Positions 1 to 11,324 of a stretch of 64,000 nucleotides of DNA are shown here, in pieces. A program made the translations under genes and the position numbers. The stretch is taken from positions 744,001 through 808,000 of the forward strand of contig OY783216.1 of assembly GCA_963678705.1 (NCBI GenBank). The letters run 5' to 3'. Numbering within the stretch: the first letter of the stretch is position 1; each line of letters begins with the position of its first letter. The stretch comes from Panorpa germanica. Lineage: Eukaryota > Arthropoda > Insecta > Mecoptera > Panorpidae. The notes under the pieces are model-generated. The model was not told the DNA's origin and did no database searches. It worked only from the letters and a program-made list of their open reading frames with translations.

Positions 1-336
1 AAACGTGGACTCCAGCATGTGGGCCAGTCTGTCGTTCACAATGTCACAAAATTGTCCATACAGAGGATTAATTAATTATTAGTAAGTTTAAATGCAAAAA
101 CATTATAAAAAAGATTGAAATTATATTATAAAATAATTTGCAGTATACAGTTATTACGAGATGGTGGTATATTGAAACGTCTTCGTGGAAAAGCATGGCC
201 TAGGTCGATGGACAAAGTAAAACCAACATGGGAGAGTATGACAATGGAAGGAACTTTGCCCATTCTTGCATTTTTAGCTCTTATAACTTTCGTATCTGTA
301 TGTCTATTAGGACTGGAATATTATGTCCAAAGGTAA
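1..336 (+). CDS. Ionotropic receptor, IR75-like (3' end only)
   Basis: This is the C-terminal end of a chemosensory ionotropic receptor whose 5' part lies outside the window. Two exons are visible: 2-81, ending in a phase-2 GT donor at 82, and 144-336, after a CAG acceptor, ending in a stop. The first encodes the end of the second ligand-binding lobe with the motif SQNCPYRGL, closely matching KNCPYRGL and KECPYTGL in the two complete receptors downstream. The second encodes the juxtamembrane stretch (LRDGGILKRL, then AWPRSMDK) and the last membrane helix (GTLPILAFLALITFVSVCLL), followed by a very short cytoplasmic tail. The phase-2 intron position matches intron 8 of both downstream genes, so this is a third member of the same tandem array. 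A possible polyadenylation signal AATAAA lies at 552-557. The family call is secure; the exact orthologue name is not assigned. Confidence 0.88.
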
Positions 337-932
337 AAAAATATCTTATTTCCTATTTTTAGCGAAAAACTTATTCTACCGGTTAAGAAATTTATTTAAA
401 TTCAAATTAATCGCGGTCTAATAACAGTGGATAAAGTACTTGGTATGTTGGTAGCATCTGCGTCAACTTGTTATTGTCGTTCATATATATGGCTGTATAT
501 GGCTGTCATTTTATTTTTTATAAATAATGGTTAAATTGTAAGGTTGTTTACAAATAAATAAAATAAAGTCTTAAGAAATACATTAAAGCTTTTATTAAAG
601 GTTTCATATTTATGAAACCAACTAGGTATATTTATTTATAAGGTACTGTAATGTTATGCTGCCATTTCTTATCATGATCAATAATATTTACTATTTGTTT
701 TGAGGTTAGAGTTGAAGTTAAAATTTATATAACTTCTTTTCAATATTCATTTATATTCCTTGATATTTAACTTAGAATATAATACTGTATCAAATGTAAA
801 AATGCATTACAAGCCTCACCTAAAATATTATATATTGTTGAAAAAAGATTCATTATAACATTGTGTTCTTAAAATAATTTAAATAATTGGCTAAAGATTC
901 TCAATATAATTTCAGACGAAGAAGTAATTAAC

Positions 933-1385
933 ATGGCCCAACCTCCCACACGTAATTTATTAGGAATTGTATTCAAAAATTTCATAGACTCGTTCAAAAA
1001 AACTAGTTACTTGAAAGGAAAATTGGTAGGAGAAGATCATTATGGAAACAAATACTTTGAAATAGCTGCAAATCCGTCGATTGGTAAACGTAAAGCAAAC
1101 AGATGGTTTCAGCCAAAAGTAAAAGAAGATTTTCAGTCAGAAATGCCAGCAGAATGGGACGCTTGGCTTAGAGGCAGAAGAGAAACGCCACCTGGAGAAG
1201 AAGAGATTAAGAAAAATCTTGCTATTATTAATATGAAGAGAAGAAATGCTGCGGCAATAGAAGCTAAGTTTCAGAAACCTGCAGACGCAACACTGATTGC
1301 TAAAGAACAGACAGGGATGGCTTCTTATCCTACTTATACAGAATATGAAACCGACCCAGGCCACATCAAGAAACCTAGTCCATGA
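933..1385 (+). CDS. NDUFAF2: Complex I assembly factor NDUFAF2-like (mimitin / B17.2L)
   Basis: This 150-residue protein of the NDUFA12/NDUFAF2 family is expected in the mitochondrial matrix, where NDUFAF2 helps assemble respiratory complex I. The family core is visible: GEDHYGNKYFE near residues 33-43, then MPAEWDAWLRGRRETPPGEEE near 71-91. The WLRGRRETPP variant and the following charged helix (EEIKKNLAIINMKRRNAAAIEAKF) look more like the assembly factor NDUFAF2 than the structural subunit NDUFA12. The length is close to the family norm. The coding part is a single exon. A TTTCAG acceptor at 910-915, 17 bp before the ATG, suggests a 5' intron with a leader exon further upstream that I cannot place. 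AATAAA at 1428-1433 is a plausible polyadenylation signal. The gene sits on the same strand between two IR genes, with no functional relation visible. Confidence 0.87.
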   Translation: MAQPPTRNLLGIVFKNFIDSFKKTSYLKGKLVGEDHYGNKYFEIAANPSIGKRKANRWFQPKVKEDFQSEMPAEWDAWLRGRRETPPGEEEIKKNLAIINMKRRNAAAIEAKFQKPADATLIAKEQTGMASYPTYTEYETDPGHIKKPSP

Positions 1386-2794
1386 AATATCATAGTTCCG
1401 TTAAAATAATAATTGTTAGATAGTGTAAATAAATGTTATAGTTGTTGTATATATATATACGAGTATATATATAATAGTTAAATATATCAACTAACAATCA
1501 ATGTAGCCTATATCATTGAGACTTTAACACTATAGAAACTATAAACATAGTAGGAGATCGTTAGTAAATAGAGTGGCATCAGAAATGGGCTCATTAATTA
1601 TGAAATAAAATTAATAACAGCTTTGTGGTAATTGCTAGAGTGTTGGAATTGTTTAAATATTGAAATAGCGTAAAAATCAAACATTTTTATTCTTTTTCTA
1701 ATCTATAAGCCATCTTTGTTAGATTAAATAAGCATGAAATGTATTTTCTTGATTTATAGTAAACATGCAATTCCAATATTTGCTGATTTAATTTTATTAG
1801 AGGCATTACTCATAGATTTATTTTAAAAGATATCGGAGGGTCAAATTTGCTGAATAGGTGTTCTGTTTATTTCATGATTTGGTTTGTGCCCTAATATTTT
1901 AAAAGTTGTGTTCAATTTTTATTTTAAATCAAGACACATATCTAATTAGACCGCTTTTTTTAATGTAAAGATTATATTTGGCAATTCAATCATTCAATTA
2001 AACTAAACAAATTCAGACCTAGTTCAATTATAGCATTTAATATAATGGCTTTTACATTTTAATTGATAATTTATTTCTATAAATAACGAATAATATATAA
2101 AAAGTAAATGGAAGAAGCCATTGTTATGAAAGTCGTGTAGATATCACCCGCACTAACTAAAATGATATAAAAGTGAAGTTGTTGTTTGTTTCAAGTAGAA
2201 ATTTTATTTAGACAGTGTTTGAGCGGTACATTTGTCCTGGCACTTTAACTGAGCGAAATTAATAAATATTTAAAGTTTTAGGCCAGTAATTGGCTCACAG
2301 TGGAAGTTTCTGTCACTTTTTCATCAATTGGATTCTGACAGGTGAAGTGGTTTCGCTAATTGTAGCTCGTAACAGAGACCTTTCATATAAACGACTCTAA
2401 CTTAACTGTGAGTGATTCATGAAAGAATCATGATAAAAATTCATAGCTTTTTATGCATATGTTCCAAATTATTTACTGAGAATTAATATAGTCAAAAGTA
2501 TTCGAATTTTATTCACATTCTCCTGCAGCCCTGAATGAATTGATTGGAAATCGAACAACTATTTTACTCTAGCAGACCATCCTGTGATTAATCGTTATAG
2601 TGATAAGAATCACCAGTCTGTTATATTATCAGCCCACAATCAATTCTGTCGCCGTTTGCGTGTTGTAAACAATTCAATAACAATAAATAGTGATAAATCT
2701 ATTTCATTTATGTAGAAATATTTTCAATGTTAAACCGTGAATAAACAAATGTAAAAATACTAAATCAAAGTTAATTAAGGACAAATAATTAACA
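1386..2794. other. Intergenic, AT-rich
   Basis: No gene is recognised between the NDUFAF2-like gene and the first complete IR gene. A TA microsatellite lies near 1447-1475. The stretch 2335-2480 resembles 44140-44252 and ends in a degraded TTTACTG motif, so it may be a decayed copy of the CCCAGTAAAC element family seen at 5931-6811. The 300 bp before 2795 should hold the promoter of the IR gene, but no TATA box stands out. Confidence 0.5.
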
Positions 2795-5700
2795 ATGCTT
2801 TATTACAATACAGCAGTTTTTGCTAATATTTTGGCTTCACTTCACCTGTATTATAATTCTGAAAATATTTGTATTGTCTACAAGAACGAAACGCCTGATT
2901 ATTCTGCAACACAATTTACTTTATCAACGTTTTACAAGGAAGTATATGCACTGACCAAAGTGACGATTCTGACAATGCGGGCGGATCAAATGGACGTCTT
3001 GGACTCTGACAATATTGTGTCGGATCGGGCACTGTTGGTGCTGATCGTTCAAAATATTTCATCAATTAAAGAACACATAGAGAAGGTCTGTACTTCTTTA
3101 TAAGTCGTGCAAATTGCATCATTTCTCGCATTGAATTTCGTAAACAATAAATGCTAATCTAATGATTTAAATTTTATTGGATAATATTAAAATAATATTT
3201 TCTAGGTCATTATCCAACGATCGCTATCCACCACAAAATGGGTGGTGGCGGTAAACGATGAAGACGAAATTCAAGAAGCGCTCAAAGATATTTACATTCC
3301 ATTCTTCTGCGAATTTCTTGTTGTGGTACCATCATCTTCTGATGTCGAAAATGAATTTGAAATAAAAGAAGTGTATCAAATGGCCGAAAACTATCCCTTA
3401 AAGGTAGAAGTTATCCCCATATCTATAGCGTAACATTTATGTAGCAGATACGTTTATTTATTTTGTTTTAGTTAACAATTTCTCTATTTTAAGGTTTATA
3501 ACTTCGGTAATTGGAGCTACGAACAAGGATTATGGACAAATTATACAATTCGGCTTTATGTCAGGCGAAACAAGCTAGACGGCATCACTATAAACGTTAC
3601 GACGATGAATGTAAGATCGCTTTTGTTAGCATCGCAGTTACTTATATGTTATGTTCATTTAACATAAAATAGTTTACCTCTTACATATATTGTTTTAGGC
3701 AGAGATGTGCGTTTTTCAAATATATATACTCAAAATGCAAATACAAAATAGTAAATACCTATTTTCTATTTAAATGCTTTTGAAAAGCATTTGTGCACAT
3801 CTCTGGTTTTAGGTATTAATGTAAGATTGTTAATCTTCATTTTTCAGAGTTATCCAATTGTAAAACTTGACAAAGATTCAAATCCAACGAAGTTAGTTGG
3901 AGGATATTTTGGACAAATTTGGAATGATTTAGAAGTAACTCTAAATTTTTCGTAAGTTTCTTTTGAAATTCTTTAGGAACGTTGTGTAATCTTGTTTAAA
4001 CATGTGGATCTGATGGTTGTGTTACAGCAGCAGGTATGTAGTACCCAGCGACGGTGCGTGGGGGGACATAAACAGCTCCGGAAATTGGAGCGGCATGATT
4101 GGACAACTACACAGTGGAGAAGCCATGGTAGCAGTTGCAGATTTCCTCATGACAGGCAAAAGAATGGAGGCTGTTAGCTTTACAACTCCTCTATTATACA
4201 CTAGGTAGGATAAGTAGGATTAGTTCATCAAAAACCGTACTGGTGGATTCAAACTACACTGAAATCAAAAATCTATATATAACCCGGTCAAATTAAACGA
4301 TAAAATAAGGGTATTAGATATATTTCGCATAGAGCTGAAAGTTGGTATACACATTGGGTACATTATTACAAATAAAATACTAAAAGTCCTCACCGATCGC
4401 ACATCTGCATAAAAAGTTATTCAAGATCAAAAGTCAATAAAAATGGTTTTTCCAATTTTTCCGGTAAACGGTAAGTTTTATCATAAAAATAGATCAGGCA
4501 AAAGTTGTAGATCATGAAATTATCTACAAAAATTGTTCTTGATAATTTCATGATCTACAACTTTTATCTAATGTATTTTTATGATAAAACCTACCGTTTA
4601 CCATAAAAATTAGAAAAACCATTTTTGTTTACCTTTGACCTTGAATAACTTTTTTTGCAGATGTGCGATCGGTGAGGAATTTTAGTATTTTATTTGAAAT
4701 AATGTCCTTAAGGCCTGTACCGACTTTCAGTTTTATGCGAATTATAGCTAATTGAAATGTTGATTTTGATCGGGTTAATAACGAAATTTTAAATCTGTTA
4801 AAACTGTAATCAGCTTTTTTTGTTTATCTTGAAAGCTATAACTCCCACAAAAATTTTGTAAAGACCTTTCTGTAGATTATGATATTACCTACAACTTTTA
4901 ATAATAACTTTTTGTTGTAATTTTTATGATAAAAAAGTTATAAGCAGAAATAAATGTAAATTAACTGTTGTATTGAAGAGACTGTACTACTAAATTTCTT
5001 TTGTTACTTTTTGATTAGTAATGGGTTTCTTTTCTTTCCAGTTACAGGATAATCGTAAAGAGCGATGATAGTCGCTCTCTTCACTGGTCTGGGTTCTTGC
5101 TTCCCTTTCGGCGCGAGGTTTGGTGGTGTTTGGCATCTTTCTTAATATTAATTCCGATGGCGCTGATTCTAATGATCAAACTAAGTTGCTTTGTTGGCTA
5201 TCCTGTTCATGATTTGGAGCGGAAAGATGCTGTGGAAGTTTTTCTAGATGTTTTCAAAGCCATTTGTTCACAAGGTATTGGCAAGGTATTTGTAGAAATA
5301 GTGAAGCATTTATAGTTAAATGAGCCTCTCCAATCTTGAACAATTCAAACTTTAATAAGTGCTTTGATATCCTTTACAGTGCAAACATTTAAAACATTTT
5401 ACCGGTGAGGCCCGCAGCACGACAACTACCTTAACAGCAGAGATGTGCGTTTTTCAAATACATATACTCAAAATGCAAATACAAAATAGTAAATACTTAT
5501 TTTCTATTTTGTATTTAAATATCTTTTAAGAGTATAGAATTTTATATTTTATTTGAAAACTTTTACAAACCTATTTCTTATTTGGAAAATACAAAATACT
5601 TTGTTCATTTTTGTTACTTCATAGTGTTAATCAGTAAATATTAATTTTTGAATATATACCTAAAACCCCACCAACATTAGCACCATCTATGATCTAAAAG

Positions 5701-8700
5701 TATCTACATAATTGTCTTAATAATTCTAATTTAAAATGATAGATGTGCCTATTATTTTATTATCCTTCCTGTTTTCCCCACCATAAGACATCTGATTTTC
5801 GTTTACCTAAATTTGTTTATCATATTTTCTCGTTCATTATTTGTTTTCTATAAGACAATCACTCCACTACATTCCTTACTGTTATATATATACATAAGTA
5901 TATATTATTTTACCTACTACCCCCACATGTCCCAGTAAACATTTTGGAGTATTCTAAAGAAGTATTCTTGGAGAAATTCTACTTAATTTCTATTACATAT
6001 CATGAGTTTTTTGTCTGGAACGTGTTCGTTTTCTATTCAGTCGTTCATAGGAAAGGCCCTTTTTATGAGCTACAGAGATCGCAACGACGGTTCACTGCTG
6101 AATTAAAAGCGGAGTCGGTTTATGATTTATGACCTTAGTTATAAACTTGACACTAGCAAGGATAGCAGGGGTATAAAACTTAATGGAATTCTACTTTTTA
6201 GAGTCTGCAAAATATAAATATTTAAATGAAGAAATAAATAGATGTAATCTTTAGTACGGATCGTGATTTTTTTAATGAATATTATTCATCTTCAACAATA
6301 CTCGTTATATTAGTTTTTTACATTGTTTTGGTGATTCAAAAATCCACGATCGGCAGGTGTGCGTTAGGTTTAAAAAGGTCTTACCATCGCTAGATTCTAT
6401 CTTCGTTTATATACATTATATTCGGGGATTGAGGGAGATAGCGTCTGTCTATTACCATTAAAGAAATATTTGTTGAAAAAGGATAGCATATACTTTAAGC
6501 ATACTGTACTGAACAAACTACTATACAAGTATACAAGTGTAACGGTGAAAAATATATTTTACTTGTCTAACCGCATCTCGTTTCTCTCTCACTTTGAAAT
6601 AAATGAGATTAAAGTGAACTTAAAAAAAATATATCCATGTGGGAAAGAAACAGAAATACTTAATGAATGATGTTGGAAAAAGAAAGAATATTATTATGAA
6701 AAACTAACACAAAATCTGTGACAGGTAGAGAACTTGTAAAGCGTTAGAATAGAATTGTACGAGTGACTCGAACTTCACCAAATAGGGCACTTCACCAAAT
6801 TGTTTACTGGGGCGACATCCAACATTTATATATTTTCATTCATAAGTTGACATTATTTAGACATGAGTGTACTAAATGTGTTGTACTTTTAACGTACAAA
6901 CTAGTGCGACATAAACATGCGACACCAATAAAACCCTTACTTTTGCTATTTTTTAAAATTCTAGGTTGTATTTTTATGAAACAAAAATGTTTCAAAACGA
7001 AGTCGGTCTTTATCAAAGAGAATTCTCATAATTATTTAAAAAAAAAATAACATTTATATTAGTAACATAAAATGTATTCTATTTTCACGAATGCATTTTT
7101 AAAATACGTAATTTGTATTTTGTATTTAAATACTAACATGAAATTTGTTTTTTATTTTGTATTTGAAATAGGAAAAGAACGAGGTATTTGCATTTTGTAT
7201 TTAAATGCTTTTGAAAAGCATTTGTGCACATCTCTGACCTTAATCTTATAGATTGGAGAATGAAAAGATTACAGAACCAATGCATTTAATTTTTTACAGG
7301 TAGTGAAGCTGATCCTTCGTTCACTCCCTGCCGGATTATGTATGCAATCCTCTACGCCATGGATGTGATTCTGATATCCTCGTACTCTGCGGCTCTCATT
7401 AGTTTCCTAACAGTCAAAATTCATTCTCTTCCATTTCAAAGTTTGGAAGAATTTGCTAAAGATGGTACTTACATATTGGGAGTTCCAAATAACTCAGCGG
7501 AGTGGACATTATTTATGGTACGTAAAATAGTGCAGGCGTTGGAGGTAAGTGAATAAGAGTATGCATAATATGGGAACGAATTTTGACAACTGATATCAGT
7601 TCTAGCTGTCTTATATAACAATAATATGAATGTTGCCAGTTGAAAATTTGCCGCGCTATTTTTTTTCCTCTATGTAAAAATTACTATGAGAAAACCTATA
7701 TCAGTGGCTGTAAAGCGTTGGAATTTTATTTTTTAGGAGTACTAATTAAGTTTAAGGGATACAATATTGTAAAAAATAAGTATTAAGTTAAATAATATAC
7801 AAAAATAATGCAAAAAAGTTTGTGATCATTTCTAAAGAGATAGCTACAATCAATTCAAATTCATTGCTGAAATCAATTCAAATAAAATAACAAAAGAAAA
7901 GATTCCTTCAAAATAAATTTCTATTTTTTCCACATGAACAGAATTCATCAAGTAAAGTCCTGCAGGAAATTCGGGATAGATTCATCCAGGGTCCCGAAAC
8001 ACAACCAGACACTAATTTAGCTGGGATGCTTCGAGCCTGCAAGAATAATAAATATGGATACTTCATGGCGCGCGCACATTCGAAGGCCTTGGAACCGGAA
8101 GTACCATGTGCTTTGGATTTTATAAAATCTGGAATGTTTGCAAGTGTGGCTTTTACAATGGCGAAGAACTGTCCATACCGAGGACTTTTTAATCATAAGT
8201 ACGTACGAGTAGTTTTAGTTTGAAACAAAAGAAACTTCTGCAATGGGCTTGTGTCCTCATTTTTTGTGGTCGATTCTTCAATTGTTGATTGAAAAATGAT
8301 GTTAATAAATGTGTATTGACGTGTCTATTTTATTAAATATCTAAATGTTGACGCCCAGGTAGAAATTTGTCTTGGAGTGCAGGTTTGAAACTTCAAAGTA
8401 ACGTTATTTATGCTTGGTGTACAAGACTTGGTATACAAGCTAACTGCAAGGTTGCTATTATAATAGTATACAACACAACTTTAATTAAGCATTAAAATTA
8501 GCGATCTAGTAGCTTATTTTCCAAGCGTTCTATGAAATTTGGTATGCTCATTTTATAAGCGTAGCGCAAACTTGCTGAAAGAGTAAAATACATGCGTTTT
8601 TTAATTGGTACTAGCTAATCCTGCAAGGTTATTCAGCTTGGTTACATTTAATTTTGCACCAACCTAAATTAATAAGCTTAAAACTAACTAATGCCTTGTA

Positions 8701-9736
8701 AAGATAGCATTATAATATGTAATTTCAAGATTCATTTCTACCTGGGCGAAGATATAGCAATTAAAAATTTGAATTGTAGTTATAGCGCTGTGAGACGTCA
8801 GTTATTTGTTGAGTTGGTCAGTGCTATGGTAATGTTTTGTAGCTATTGGTAGTCGAAATACTCAAGCTAAATCAAAGAATAATAAGTTTTTATTTTATTT
8901 AACCCTCTTACGGCAGACATAATATTGAAATTTTATTGTTTCTTGAAATAGCTGTAAATAATATTTGATATATAAATACGTATGGCAAAGATTTATGAGC
9001 TATAAGGTTGGTAACCTGTAAACTTGCCAGAGTTCTATCTTGAATATGCTATCTCTTTTACGCTCTGTTGTATAAAAGAGATAGCAACTAGCGCTTGTGA
9101 TGCCACATGCTGTTGGAATGTTGTCCAACGTTGAATCCCTTTAATAATTAAAGAGTAAAAATGACTTTTTTAATTGGTAATATCTCCTGAAATATAAGGA
9201 GTTGACATTTGAGGTTCTAGTAACCCACTTTATCAATATATAGTTAGTTTATATCAATGTATAGTACAGTTTTATAGAAATTAAGACATAGGACACAAGC
9301 CCATTCATAAATGTATATTTATGATCATTAACATTATTATAAAAGTTACCTATAAAAAACCTATAAAATTAGGTCCTTTTAGACTAAATATTACTAGGTT
9401 TCATCATAGGTAAAGTAACACCCATGTTTTGTATTTAAATTTACCAAATAGTCAACTCAATTTTGAAAATAACAAAAATCGCTGAAGGTTACAAATGTTA
9501 TCACTAATTTCAGTCTTCAATCATTCCGAGACAACGGCATAATGGAGCGAATGAAGAAAACAGCGTGGCCCTTCAAGTTGGACAAACCGCAATCACCGTG
9601 GACGAGCATGTCTTTGGAAGGAGTTGTCCCTATTTTGTTTTTCCTAGTAATTATTATGTTGGTAGCCATTCTAATACTCTTTATAGAATATCAAGTGTAT
9701 AAATATTTAAAAATGCATTATTCGGAATCGCGATAA
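2795..9736 (+). CDS. Ionotropic receptor A, IR75-like, nine exons
   Basis: A complete 605-residue chemosensory ionotropic receptor, a divergent relative of ionotropic glutamate receptors expected in the dendritic membrane of olfactory neurons. IR75 proteins in other insects are typically tuned to acids. Exons: 2795-3085, 3206-3403, 3494-3610, 3848-3951, 4028-4204, 5042-5274, 7300-7517, 7942-8198, 9514-9736; phases agree throughout and an in-frame TAA just upstream supports the start. Visible parts are a reduced N-terminal domain (to about residue 200), S1 with GGYFGQIW and NWSGMIGQL, membrane helix M1 about 322-341, pore loop CSQGSE near 371-376, M3 with SYSAALISFLTV at 401-412, S2 ending CPYRGLF, and M4 about 569-590. 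By eye, R282 sits where glutamate receptors keep the carboxylate-binding Arg, while the S2 Thr and acidic contacts are replaced. Introns 3, 5, 6 and 8 hold transposons. Orthology within IR75 is unresolved. Confidence 0.92.
3700..3805. mobile_element. Short hAT-like MITE, CAGAGATGTGC family, with 8-bp TSD
   Basis: A 106-bp element in intron 3 of receptor A. It has inverted ends CAGAGATGTGC/GCACATCTCTG and is flanked by perfect 8-bp repeats GTTTTAGG (3692-3699 and 3806-3813), as expected for hAT-type insertion. The interior is only subterminal sequence, so it is an internally deleted form of the longer copies at 5438-7236, 10037-10820 and 61096-61630. Confidence 0.9.
4281..4775. repeat. Long fold-back (inverted repeat) element in intron 5 of receptor A
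   Basis: Two arms of roughly 240 bp are reverse complements of each other with scattered differences. They start AACCCGGTCAAA at 4281 and end TTTGATCGGGTT at 4775, with the centre near 4530. Shared landmarks include CTCACCGATCGCACATCTGC on the left and its complement at 4655-4676. Transcribed in the intron, it would form a very long hairpin. No coding sequence is seen, and the target duplication is unclear. Confidence 0.85.
4806..4985. repeat. Interspersed repeat next to the fold-back element
   Basis: This segment (landmark ACTCCCACAAAAATTTTGT) recurs as a diverged reverse complement at 63375-63500 and in part at 62625-62690. The class is unknown. It lies directly beside the fold-back element and may be a second piece of the same older insertion. 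Confidence 0.6.
5438..7236. mobile_element. hAT-like non-autonomous element, CAGAGATGTGC family, long copy with nested insertion
   Basis: The inverted ends are CAGAGATGTGCG at 5438 and TGCACATCTCTG ending at 7236. The flanks ACCTTAAC (5428-5435) and ACCTTAAT (7237-7244) look like an 8-bp target duplication with one change, with two extra bases AG on the left side. It lies in intron 6 of receptor A. Comparison with the 10037-10820 copy shows the middle (5931-6811) is a separate nested insertion. No transposase is legible. Confidence 0.8.
5931..6811. mobile_element. Nested element with CCCAGTAAAC inverted ends
   Basis: This element is inserted inside the 5438-7236 element, between sequence corresponding to CACATG and CGACAT of the uninterrupted copy at 10507-10518. 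The ends are CCCAGTAAAC and GTTTACTGGG. Related ends occur at 35968-36219 and 43568-43792. It is about 880 bp with no recognisable protein. A target duplication is not evident. Confidence 0.75.
8242..9305. mobile_element. Repeat with AATGGGCTTGTGTCC inverted ends, in intron 8 of receptor A
   Basis: The 15-bp inverted ends AATGGGCTTGTGTCC/GGACACAAGCCCATT match further copies at 13012, 17096-17608, 42669-43301 and several fragments. No coding capacity is seen. It carries a nested insertion at 8354-8746, recognised because the other copies read straight through that point. Confidence 0.82.
8354..8746. mobile_element. Nested element with CCCAGGTAGAAAT inverted ends
   Basis: A 393-bp insert with 13-bp perfect inverted ends CCCAGGTAGAAAT/ATTTCTACCTGGG, inside the 8242-9305 repeat. 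It is flanked by CG on both sides (8352-8353, 8747-8748). Whether CG is a 2-bp target duplication or part of a longer end cannot be decided from one copy. No ORF is seen. Confidence 0.75.
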
Positions 9737-11324
9737 TATTTAAATTTGTGTTTAAGTTTAGGTTTTAGGAAATGTTAGTTCATATCAAAAAACATAACAG
9801 CATATTTAGTGGATGTTGTCTTTTTGTGTTCTATGCGTTATGAGTAGCAGAAAAAAAAATCAGACAAAATTTACACTAGATATAATGTGATCTGAAGTTT
9901 GTTCTTGTCTGTAAAGCTGTGTGTGTGTGTATGCCAATGGCTATTTGTGTTAGATAATGTTACTTCACAAAAAAAATTGAGCAAAATATAATACTAGTTT
10001 TTTTAAATGATTCAAATGGTCTCCTACACTTATAAGTAGAGATGTGCGTTTTTCAAATACATATACTCATAATGCAAATACAAAATAGTAAATACCTATT
10101 TTTTATTTTGAATTTAACATCCTTTTAAAGAGTATAGAATTTTATATTTTATTTGAAAACTTTTACCAACCTATTTCTTATTTGGAAAATACAAATTACT
10201 TTTTTCATTTTTATTATTTCATAGTTTTTTGAATATAAACTTAAAACCCCACCAACATTACCACCATCTATGATCTAAAAGTATCTGCACAATTGTCTTA
10301 ATAATTCTAATTTAAAATAATAGATGTGCCTATTATTTTATTATCCTTCCTGTTATCCCCACCATAAGACATCTGATTTTCGTTTTCCTAAATTTGTTTA
10401 TCATATTTTCTCGTTCATTATTTGTTTTACTACAAGACAATCACTTCACTACATTCCTTACTGAAATATATGTACATAAATATATATTATTTTACCTACT
10501 ACCCCCACATGCGACATCCAACATTTACTAATAAAACCCTTACTTTTGCTATGTTTAAAAATTCTAGATAGTATTTTTATGAAACAAAAATGTTTCAAAA
10601 CAAAGTCGGTCTTTATCGATGAGAATTCTCATAGTTATTAAAAAAAAAACATTTATGTTAGTAACATAAAGAGTATTCTATTTTCTCAACAGTATTTTTA
10701 AAATACGTATTTTGTATTTAAATACTAACATGAATTTTATTTTGTATTTGAAATAGAAAATAACGAGGTATTTCCTTTTTGTATTTAAATGCTTTTGAAA
10801 AGCACTTGTGCACATCTCTGCTTATAAGTTTATTTATTACAAACAGCTCGCAACGTTTTCTATATTTTTGATAATTTCTTTTATGTTTAATATATCTTAA
10901 GCACATGAAACTGTGTTCAGTGGTTAAATGTCAATAAACCTGTCCTTAATCTAGTGCCTATTAATTATCTTTTCAATATATCCTTTGTATGTTTTACCCA
11001 TCAAAATTATTTAGAAATACAAAAAATATTTGAATACAACAGATTCGTCAGATTCGATCTATTAAATATTCAAACCCATATTTCGACAGGTCTTTTCATG
11101 AACGCTGTAATATAAGTTGCCATACAAATAAATGGTAGGCGTTTGTGATACATGAACGATTAAAGATAAGATCTTCGTATATTATGATTTGAAAAGAGGA
11201 CATAATACTTTTGATATAAAAGGGTCCTTATCATTTATTCAAATATTTTCAACAAAAGATTCTATGCTATATAAACTCCTGTAAGAAATACGAAATATTT
11301 TAAATAATTCACAAAGTTTTCAAG
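9737..11324. other. Intergenic between receptors A and B
   Basis: It holds a GT-rich microsatellite near 9919-9931, the hAT-like element at 10037-10820, and the upstream region of receptor B. A TATA-like TATATAAA at 11268-11275 lies about 50 bp before the receptor B ATG and is a plausible core promoter element. Nothing else is recognised. Confidence 0.5.
10037..10820. mobile_element. hAT-like element, CAGAGATGTGC family, with perfect 8-bp TSD
   Basis: The ends are TAGAGATGTGCG at 10037 and TGCACATCTCTG ending at 10820. Perfect 8-bp direct repeats CTTATAAG flank it (10029-10036 and 10821-10828). At 784 bp it gives the uninterrupted structure of the 5438-7236 copy. No transposase is legible. 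Confidence 0.92.

Noticed and set aside
6763..7050. 95-codon ORF in receptor A intron 6
   Set aside because: It straddles the junction between the nested element and its host element; no transposase motif, and the similar sequence at 61133-61324 is open only in part.
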